Below are positions 6,798-12,125 of a stretch of 16,555 bases of DNA, one piece after another (the stretch's first letter is position 1; every line of letters begins with the position of its first letter). This DNA comes from RGIG426 sp045643425. Lineage in GTDB: Bacteria > Bacillota > Clostridia > Oscillospirales > Acutalibacteraceae. A program made the translations under genes and the position numbers. The stretch covers positions 1-16,555 of the forward strand of contig JAZUKW010000114.1 of NCBI GenBank assembly GCA_045643425.1, read 5' to 3'. The notes below the pieces were generated by a model, which saw only the letters and a program-made list of their open reading frames with translations, did not search any database and was not told the origin of the DNA.

Positions 6798-8162
6798 ATG
6801 TTGACTGCCCAGCAAATTCGTGAAATTGCCTTTACCAAAACTCTTGGAGGCTACAAGACTAACGAGGTCGACCTGTTTATCGACGAGGCCGCCGCTACGG
6901 TGGAGGCTCTGACCGCGAAACAGGCCGAGGACCATTCCAAAATGGAGGTTCTGGCCTCGAAACTGATGGAGTACCGTTCCCAGGAGGAGAATATCCAAAA
7001 CACGATGCTCAACGCCCAGCGTTCGGCGGATTCGCTGATTCGTGAGGCGCAACAGAGCGCCGACCTGACGTTGCAGGACGCGGAAATCAAAAAGACCCAG
7101 ACGTTGGAGGAGATGGAGCGCCAGGTTGCCGAAAAGCAGGCGGAGTTCGAAAAGATGACGGCCGACCTGACGGCGAGCTTTGAGCAGAAGAATGCGGATA
7201 TGACCGCGGATTTCGAGCAAAAGTCGGCCAACGCGCAAGCTTCTTTTGACGCGGACAAGGCGGACAAGGAAGCGAAAATTGCCGCGAAAGAGCAGGAGCT
7301 TGTTGACCTGAAGGATAAGGTCGCCAAATTCCAAGACGATCTGTTGGATCTTTACAGGAAGCATTTGGAGCTGATCGGTATGATGCCGGGCGAAAAAGCT
7401 CCGAAGAAAGCCGAGCCGGTGGAAGCGCCTGTGGCGGCCGAGCCGGAGATCACGTTTGAAGCCCCCGCGGCGGTCGAGCCGGAGATCAGCTTTGACGTCC
7501 CGACGGTGGAGCCGATCGCGGTGGAGCCGGTGTCTTTTGAAGCCCCTGCGGCGGTCGAGCCGGAGATCACGTTTGAAGCTCCTGCGGCGGTTGAGCCGGA
7601 GATCAGCTTTGACGCTCCCGCGGCGGCCGAGCCGGAGATTACTTTTGACGCTCCCGCGGCGGTCGAGCCGGAGATCAGCTTTGGCGCTCCCGCGGCGGTC
7701 GAGCCGGAGATCAGCTTTGGCGCTCCTGCGGCAGCCGAGCCGGAAGCCAATCCGTTCGGCGCGAACGACGGCGGCCTTGAATTCGGCACTCCGTCCTTTG
7801 ATTTGGGCGACGGCTCCGGCCTGGAGTTCACGACGCCGGTGAACAACGACGGCGGTCTCGAGTTTACGACCCCTGCCGCGAATGACGGCGGCCTGGAGTT
7901 CAGCACTCCGTCCTTCGATTTGGGCGACGGTTCCGGTTTGGAGTTCACGACGCCTGTCTCTAACGACGGCGGTCTGGAATTCACCACCCCGGCGGCGGAT
8001 GACGGCGGCCTGGAGTTCAGCACTCCGGCGGGCGCCATGTGGCCGGATGACGAGATCGCGGATCTCCCGGCGGACAAAGAGAAGCTGTTTGCGGATCTGC
8101 AATTCGGCGATAACTATGACGTTGGCGGTGACTCGAATCCGTTCGGCCGTTCCAACCAATAA
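6798..8162 (+). CDS. divIVA: Long DivIVA-domain protein with repeat-built C-terminal tail
   Basis: DivIVA proteins are coiled-coil scaffolds that bind curved membrane at poles and septa. This one has 454 residues against about 164 in B. subtilis. Residues 1-60 are the DivIVA N-domain (FTKTLGGYKTNEVDLFIDEA). In Bacillus this loop reads FRGY; here it is LGGY, so the basic residue is lost (L16, G17). A coiled coil spans about 30-195 and contains four 11-residue repeats. Residues 210-320 are nine Pro/Glu-rich 12-residue repeats. Residues 322-411 are NDGGLEF-type repeats. NPFG occurs at the join of the two blocks and again near the C-terminus. AGGAGG at 6784-6789 is 8 nt before the ATG. The assignment rests on the N-domain and position after ylmH; it could be a DivIVA paralogue rather than the polar one. 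Confidence 0.88.
   Translation: MLTAQQIREIAFTKTLGGYKTNEVDLFIDEAAATVEALTAKQAEDHSKMEVLASKLMEYRSQEENIQNTMLNAQRSADSLIREAQQSADLTLQDAEIKKTQTLEEMERQVAEKQAEFEKMTADLTASFEQKNADMTADFEQKSANAQASFDADKADKEAKIAAKEQELVDLKDKVAKFQDDLLDLYRKHLELIGMMPGEKAPKKAEPVEAPVAAEPEITFEAPAAVEPEISFDVPTVEPIAVEPVSFEAPAAVEPEITFEAPAAVEPEISFDAPAAAEPEITFDAPAAVEPEISFGAPAAVEPEISFGAPAAAEPEANPFGANDGGLEFGTPSFDLGDGSGLEFTTPVNNDGGLEFTTPAANDGGLEFSTPSFDLGDGSGLEFTTPVSNDGGLEFTTPAADDGGLEFSTPAGAMWPDDEIADLPADKEKLFADLQFGDNYDVGGDSNPFGRSNQ
7143..7274 (+). repeat. Four 33-nt (11-residue) coiled-coil repeats in divIVA
   Basis: Residues 116-159 read as four hendecads: EFEKMTADLTA, SFEQKNADMTA, DFEQKSANAQA and SFDADKADKEA. The 11-residue period is typical of right-handed or straightened coiled coils, unlike heptads. 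The DNA copies have diverged, so the expansion is not recent. Confidence 0.75.
7425..7757 (+). repeat. Nine tandem 36-nt repeats in divIVA (APAAVEPEISF-type)
   Basis: The consensus unit is A-P-A-A-V-E-P-E-I-(S/T)-F-(D/E/G), 12 residues. The third unit is changed to VPTVEPIAVEPVSFE (15 residues) and the ninth ends EANPF. Many copies are nearly identical in DNA, which points to recent unequal exchange or slippage. The product is acidic, Pro-rich and likely disordered. There are no spacers, so this is not a CRISPR array. Confidence 0.95.
7761..8027 (+). repeat. 117-nt direct repeats in divIVA (NDGGLEF block)
   Basis: Two near-identical 39-residue units (7761-7877 and 7878-7994) are followed by a partial third (7995-8027). 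Each unit contains NDGGLEF, SFDLGDGSGLEFTTPV and a second NDGGLEFTTP, so a shorter GLEF-TP module is nested within the long repeat. The block is Gly/Asp-rich and aromatic-spaced. Its composition clearly differs from the upstream Pro/Glu repeats. Confidence 0.92.
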
Positions 8163-8173
8163 TCTTTAAAATC

Positions 8174-8209
8174 AAAAAGCGGCGTACCGCACGCGGTGCG
8201 CCGCTTTTT
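8174..8209 (+). terminator. Strong rho-independent terminator after divIVA
   Basis: A 17-bp stem with one G-U pair and a 2-nt (or CACG tetra-) loop: AAAAAGCGGCGTACCGC pairs with GCGGTGCGCCGCTTTTT. The A-run before and T-run after would let it work on both strands. It begins 11 nt after the divIVA stop and ends 23 nt before the lspA start. Confidence 0.9.
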
Positions 8210-8232
8210 ATGAAAGAAACGAGAAACGGTAT

Positions 8233-8778
8233 ATGAACGAAAAAGAAAAGCTTGAGCTCCAATTGCGCCTGTTGGCGCGAAGCCCGTGGCTGCTGGCCGC
8301 GTTGGTTCTGACGGTGCTCGATCAGTGGACGAAGCACGTGGCGGCCGACAATTTTAAGACCGCGCCGCGCGTCTTGATCCCCGGCGTTTTAGAGTTGACC
8401 TACACGGAGAATACCGGTGCCGCCTGGAGTATGCTTTCGGGCAAACAGACCTTGCTGATCATCGTTACGGCGGTGATGCTCGGCGTTGTTTTGTGGGCGC
8501 TGCTCAGAGGCAAGTGGAAGAGCCGCGTGTTGCAGGCGGGGGAAGCGTTGTTGATCGCCGGCGGGCTCGGCAACCTCATTGACCGCGTGTGGAACGATTA
8601 CGTGGTGGATTTTATCTACGTGCGGGCGATCGACTTTCCCGTGTTCAACGTGGCGGACTGCTGCGTTTGCTGTGGTGCGGCGCTGATGGTCGTATACGTA
8701 CTGTTTTTTGAAAAGGGGGATGCGCGTGAAGACAGAGCATCTGCCGACGATACAGACGGCGGGGGAACGGCTGGATAA
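8233..8778 (+). CDS. lspA: Lipoprotein signal peptidase (signal peptidase II)
   Basis: LspA is the membrane aspartyl protease that cleaves prolipoprotein signal peptides next to the lipidated Cys. The 181-residue protein has four hydrophobic segments. Motifs seen are LDQWTK, ENTGAAWS, GGLGNLIDRV (catalytic D117), VVDFI and FPVFNVADCC (catalytic D142). The conserved part ends near VVYVLFFEK. The last 22 residues are a polar Asp/Gly/Ala-rich tail encoded over the start of rluD, extending the protein past the usual ~150-170 residues. No good Shine-Dalgarno precedes ATG 8233 (only weak purine runs at 8213-8227). The gene sits just after a strong terminator, with no room for a promoter in between. 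Confidence 0.95.
   Translation: MNEKEKLELQLRLLARSPWLLAALVLTVLDQWTKHVAADNFKTAPRVLIPGVLELTYTENTGAAWSMLSGKQTLLIIVTAVMLGVVLWALLRGKWKSRVLQAGEALLIAGGLGNLIDRVWNDYVVDFIYVRAIDFPVFNVADCCVCCGAALMVVYVLFFEKGDAREDRASADDTDGGGTAG
8713..8719 (+). promoter_or_regulatory. Ribosome binding site deciding the rluD start
   Basis: AAGGGGG directly abuts an ATG at 8720 but is 6 nt from a GTG at 8726. The spacing favours GTG 8726. In-frame TTG at 8708 is upstream of the site. No start codon is available between 8726 and the S4 domain, so overlap with lspA is certain. Confidence 0.6.
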
Positions 8779-9640
8779 GGTCGTGGCCGCCGCTTTGGCG
8801 GTAACGCGTTCGACGGCGCAAAAGTGGTTGGAACGCGAGCTTGTGACGGTGAACGGCAAGCCGCAAACAAAAAAATATCTCGTGCAAGCGGGGGACGACG
8901 TGGTCGTTACCGTGCCGGATGCCGCGCCTGCTGAAACAGCGGCGCAGGATATTCCGCTGACGGTGCTGTATGAGGACGACGATCTGCTTGTCGTAGATAA
9001 GCCGAAGGGCATGGTCGTCCACCCCGCACCCGGCCATACGGACGGCACCCTCGTCAACGCGCTTTTGGCGCATTGTGGCGAGAGCCTTTCCGGTATCGGC
9101 GGTGTGGCGCGCCCCGGCATTGTTCACCGTATCGACAAGGATACGAGCGGACTTTTGATGGTGGCGAAGAACGATTTTGCTCACCAAAAGTTAGCGGCGC
9201 AGATAAAGGCTCACACCTTTACACGTGAATACGAGGCGATCGTGGTCGGTCATCTGAAAGAAGAAAAAGGCACGGTGGACGCGCCGATCGGCCGCCACCC
9301 GAAAAACCGCAAGAAGATGGCGGTGACGACCGAGCATTCCCGCAACGCGGTCTCCCACTATGAGGTGCTGGAGCGACTGCGAGGCTGTGACCACGTGCGC
9401 GTGCGGTTGGAAACCGGCCGCACACACCAGATCCGTGTGCACATGGCGTATCTCGGCCACCCCGTTTTGGGCGATACCGTGTACGGCTCGTCAACACCCG
9501 TTCCCGGGCTTTCCGGGCAGTGCTTACACGCCAAAACGCTCGGCTTTGACCACCCGCGCACCGGCGAATATATGGAATTGACCGGCGAGCTGCCGTCCTA
9601 TTTTACGGCCACGCTGGAAAAATATAGGGAAAGGGAATAA
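8726..9640 (+). CDS. rluD: RluD-family 23S rRNA pseudouridine synthase
   Basis: This RluA/RluD-family synthase isomerises uridines in 23S rRNA. It has an N-terminal S4 RNA-binding domain (GERLDKVVAAAL ... STAQKWLERELVTVNGK) and a catalytic domain from about residue 80. Catalytic-domain motifs are LYEDDDLLVVDKPKGMVVHPAPGH, HRIDKDTSGLL with catalytic D137 (numbered from GTG 8726), and RLETGRTHQIRVHMAYLGHPVLGD. The length of 304 residues is normal. The gene overlaps lspA by 53 nt from GTG 8726, or 59 from ATG 8720. Adjacency of lspA and an RluD gene is common in bacteria. The name follows the best-known family member; its exact target uridines cannot be told from sequence. Confidence 0.93.
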   Translation: MKTEHLPTIQTAGERLDKVVAAALAVTRSTAQKWLERELVTVNGKPQTKKYLVQAGDDVVVTVPDAAPAETAAQDIPLTVLYEDDDLLVVDKPKGMVVHPAPGHTDGTLVNALLAHCGESLSGIGGVARPGIVHRIDKDTSGLLMVAKNDFAHQKLAAQIKAHTFTREYEAIVVGHLKEEKGTVDAPIGRHPKNRKKMAVTTEHSRNAVSHYEVLERLRGCDHVRVRLETGRTHQIRVHMAYLGHPVLGDTVYGSSTPVPGLSGQCLHAKTLGFDHPRTGEYMELTGELPSYFTATLEKYRERE

Positions 9641-9656
9641 CCTTTACAGATAAAAA

Positions 9657-9662
9657 GAGAGG
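9657..9662 (+). promoter_or_regulatory. Ribosome binding site deciding the aminotransferase start
   Basis: GAGAGG lies 8 nt before ATG 9671. A TTG at 9665 is two codons upstream but only 2 nt from the site. Confidence 0.65.
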
Positions 9663-9670
9663 CTTTGAGT

Positions 9671-10867
9671 ATGGAATATCATTTTTCTGACGGTCTGCGG
9701 GATTTGAGCCCGTCGGCCATCCGCGAAATTCTGAAATACGCGTCCGGCTCGGACATTATTTCTTTCGCCGCCGGCAACCCGTCGCCGGAAGCGTTCCCGG
9801 TGGACGTTGTCGCGAACATCTCGGATACGATCTTGCGCGAGCGTTCCATTGACGCGCTGCAATACAGCATCACCGAGGGCTATGCGCCGCTGCGCGAGAA
9901 CGTGGCGAAACGGATGAAAGAGGTGTACGGTGTCGGCGGCGACAACGACGCGACGCTGATCACTGCCGGCGCCCAGCAGGTCATGAGCCTTATGACCAAA
10001 ACGCTGTGCAACCCCGGTGACGTGATCATCGCCGAGGATCCGTCGTTTATCGGCTCGCTCAATATGTTCCGCTCGCTCAACACGAAACTCGTCGGTGTGC
10101 CGATGGAGGCGGACGGTATGGATATGACCGCGCTGGAGGCGGCGCTGAAGCAGTACGACAACGTGCGGTTCATTTATACTATTCCGAATTTCCAGAACCC
10201 GACCGGCGTGACGATGAGTATGGCGAAGCGCGAAAAGCTGTATGCGCTTGCCAAGCAGTACGGTGTGATGATCCTTGAGGATAACCCCTACGGTGATCTG
10301 CGGTTTGCGGGGGAGGATCTGCCCGCGATCAAAACGATGGACAAGGACGGCATCGTCACCTATGCCGGCAGCTTCTCGAAGGTGCTGTCGCCGGGTCTGC
10401 GCGTCGGTTACGCGATCGGCCCGAAGGAGGTCATCGCCAAGATGACCGTTGCCAAGCAGGGCGAGGACGTACACACCAATATCTGGGCGCAGATGATCTC
10501 CGACGAATTTATGGCCGGCGATTTCGACAAGCACCTGGCGTATTTGCGCGAGCTGTATCGCGGCAAGGCAGAGCTGATGATGGCGCTCATCGAAAAAGAG
10601 CTGGTGCCGACCGGCATTCAGTATTACCCCGTGGAGGGCGGCCTTTTCGTGTGGTGCAAGCTGCCCGAGGGCGCGAATATGAAAGAGTTCTGTACCCGCG
10701 CGGTGCAGGAGAAAAAAGTGGCGGTGGTGCCGGGCAACGCGTTTACCGTGGACGAACACGCGACGAGCGATTCCATTCGCCTGAACTATTCCACCCCCAC
10801 CGACGAGCAGATGATCGAGGGTATGTCGCGTCTCGGCGAGCTCGCCCGCGAAATGTTCGGCAAATAA
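9671..10867 (+). CDS. Class I/II PLP-dependent aminotransferase (2-aminoadipate/MocR-like branch)
   Basis: A fold-type I aminotransferase of 398 residues, with no N-terminal DNA-binding domain. It opens with HFSDGLRDLSPSAIREIL and ISFAAGNPSPEAFP, typical of the branch that includes LysN-like 2-aminoadipate aminotransferases. The PLP-binding features are ITAGAQQ, PNFQNPTGVTMS, EDNPYGDLRF (the Asp-x-x-Tyr pair) and the Schiff-base lysine K237 in SFSKVLSPGLRVGY. The substrate arginine is probably in SIRLNYS near the C-terminus. Substrate cannot be assigned; aromatic, branched or dicarboxylic amino acids are all possible. It lies 30 nt after rluD and 28 nt before trpS, so it is probably co-transcribed. 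No T-box or attenuator is visible. Confidence 0.9.
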   Translation: MEYHFSDGLRDLSPSAIREILKYASGSDIISFAAGNPSPEAFPVDVVANISDTILRERSIDALQYSITEGYAPLRENVAKRMKEVYGVGGDNDATLITAGAQQVMSLMTKTLCNPGDVIIAEDPSFIGSLNMFRSLNTKLVGVPMEADGMDMTALEAALKQYDNVRFIYTIPNFQNPTGVTMSMAKREKLYALAKQYGVMILEDNPYGDLRFAGEDLPAIKTMDKDGIVTYAGSFSKVLSPGLRVGYAIGPKEVIAKMTVAKQGEDVHTNIWAQMISDEFMAGDFDKHLAYLRELYRGKAELMMALIEKELVPTGIQYYPVEGGLFVWCKLPEGANMKEFCTRAVQEKKVAVVPGNAFTVDEHATSDSIRLNYSTPTDEQMIEGMSRLGELAREMFGK

Positions 10868-10895
10868 AAATCTCGGTTATTGAGGAGAATTCGAT

Positions 10896-11912
10896 ATGAG
10901 TGAACAAACCCCCGTTACGGAAAAACGCCCGCGCGCGTTAAGCTGCATCCAGCCGACCGGCATTCCGACGCTCGGCAACTACCTCGGTGCGCTGCGCAAT
11001 TGGGTGACGCTGCAGGACGATATGGAGTGCGCGTTCGCGGTGGCGGATCTGCACGCGATCACCGTGCGGCAGGAGCCGGCGGCGTTCCGCAAGCAAATTT
11101 ACGAGACGTTTGCGCTGTTGCTCGCGTTGGGCATCGACCCCGAAAAGAACGTGGTGTTCGTCCAATCGCAGGTGCCGGCGCACAGCGAGCTGATGTGGTT
11201 GCTTTCGAGCTGCACCGCGTTCGGCGAGCTGTCCCGTATGACGCAGTTTAAGGATAAATCGCAAAAACACGCGGACAACATCAACCTGGGGCTTTTTGCG
11301 TATCCCACGCTGATGGCGGCGGATATTCTTTTGTACCAGGCGGACTACGTTCCCGTCGGCGCCGACCAAAAACAACACGTGGAGCTGACGCGGACGCTCG
11401 GCGAGCGGTTCAACACGCTTTACGGCAACACGTTCAAAATCCCCGAGCCGTATATTATGCAGGCGTGCGCCCGCGTACGCTCGCTGCAGGAGCCGACCAA
11501 GAAAATGTCCAAATCGGACGAGAACGTCAACGCGTTCATCTCGCTGCAGGACGACGAAGCGACGATTTTGCGCAAATTCAAGCGTGCTGTGACCGATAGC
11601 GAGGCCTGCGTCCGTTATGCGGAGGGGAAGGACGGCATCTGCAATTTGATGGAAATTTATTCAGCGGTGACCGGCAAGGATTTTGCCGCGATCGAGGCGG
11701 AGTTTGACGGCAAAGGCTACGGCGATTTCAAGGTCGCGGTGGGCGAGGCGGTCGCCGCGGAGCTGAAACCTATTCAGGAGCGTCTGAAGACCTATATCGC
11801 GGATAAAGGCGAGCTGGAGCGCCTCATGAAGCAGGGCGCGGAGCGCGCACAATGGATGGCGTCTCGCACGGTCGCCAAGGCGAAAAAGAAGATGGGTTTT
11901 GTGCAGGTTTGA
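10896..11912 (+). CDS. trpS: Tryptophan--tRNA ligase
   Basis: TrpRS is a class Ic synthetase that charges tRNA-Trp. The 338-residue protein has the HIGH-like region in QPTGIPTLGNYLGALRNW and the ADLHAIT substrate loop. It also has YQADYVPVGADQKQHVELTR, which lines the Trp/ATP pocket, and KMSKS at residues 203-207. Length is normal (about 330-340). GAGGAG at 10882-10887 sits 8 nt before the ATG. The gene is last in its group and is followed by a strong terminator. The 28-nt gap upstream leaves no space for a T-box leader, so expression depends on upstream transcription. Confidence 0.97.
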   Translation: MSEQTPVTEKRPRALSCIQPTGIPTLGNYLGALRNWVTLQDDMECAFAVADLHAITVRQEPAAFRKQIYETFALLLALGIDPEKNVVFVQSQVPAHSELMWLLSSCTAFGELSRMTQFKDKSQKHADNINLGLFAYPTLMAADILLYQADYVPVGADQKQHVELTRTLGERFNTLYGNTFKIPEPYIMQACARVRSLQEPTKKMSKSDENVNAFISLQDDEATILRKFKRAVTDSEACVRYAEGKDGICNLMEIYSAVTGKDFAAIEAEFDGKGYGDFKVAVGEAVAAELKPIQERLKTYIADKGELERLMKQGAERAQWMASRTVAKAKKKMGFVQV

Positions 11913-11949
11913 GGCGAAACCCGTTTTGCCAAACGTGCAAAAGGATTAT

Positions 11950-11985
11950 AAAAACACGGTGCTTTTGGCGGCACCGTGTTTTTTT
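11950..11985 (+). terminator. Strong rho-independent terminator after trpS
   Basis: AAAAACACGGTGC pairs with GCACCGTGTTTTT (13 bp, 8-nt loop), followed by two further T (seven in all). It lies 37 nt after the trpS stop and separates the housekeeping unit from the dockerin-protein gene. Confidence 0.92.
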
Positions 11986-12040
11986 ATGTGTTTTCGTCGA
12001 TTTTGCACAAAAAAGCTTATACGTTTGGGCACTTTTTTTG
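11986..12040. other. Intergenic spacer between trpS terminator and downstream promoter
   Basis: AT-rich non-coding DNA. No gene or motif other than the adjoining terminator and promoter was seen. Confidence 0.7.
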
Positions 12041-12069
12041 TTGACAAATGCACTATATTATACTATAAT
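12041..12069 (+). promoter_or_regulatory. Perfect-consensus sigma-A-type promoter of the dockerin/InlB-repeat gene
   Basis: TTGACA (12041-12046), a 17-nt spacer and TATAAT (12064-12069) match the consensus exactly, in an AT-rich stretch. A start of transcription near 12076 would give a ~50-nt leader. This contains a small hairpin (TGGCA 12087-12091 / TGCCA 12099-12103) and then GAGGAG at 12112-12117, 8 nt before the ATG. Confidence 0.85.
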
Positions 12070-12125
12070 ATCTTTTGTATGTAATGTGGCATTTTCTGTG
12101 CCATAAAAAGTGAGGAGAGATACAC

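Noticed and set aside
7425..7757. 36-nt direct repeats considered as a CRISPR array
   Set aside because: Units are contiguous with no spacers and keep the reading frame, so they are protein-coding tandem repeats.
5973..8159. 728-codon minus-strand frame opposite ylmH and divIVA
   Set aside because: Low-complexity Arg/Leu/Val-rich mirror of the divIVA repeats. The plus-strand genes have RBSs and family motifs.
8080..8173. Possible promoter for lspA in the divIVA 3' end (TTGCGG with weak AT-containing -10)
   Set aside because: The match is weak and it would lie upstream of the strong terminator, so it cannot simply explain lspA expression.
10868..10895. T-box or trp attenuator ahead of trpS
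   Set aside because: Only 28 nt separate it from the aminotransferase gene, with no specifier stem, T-box sequence or terminator.
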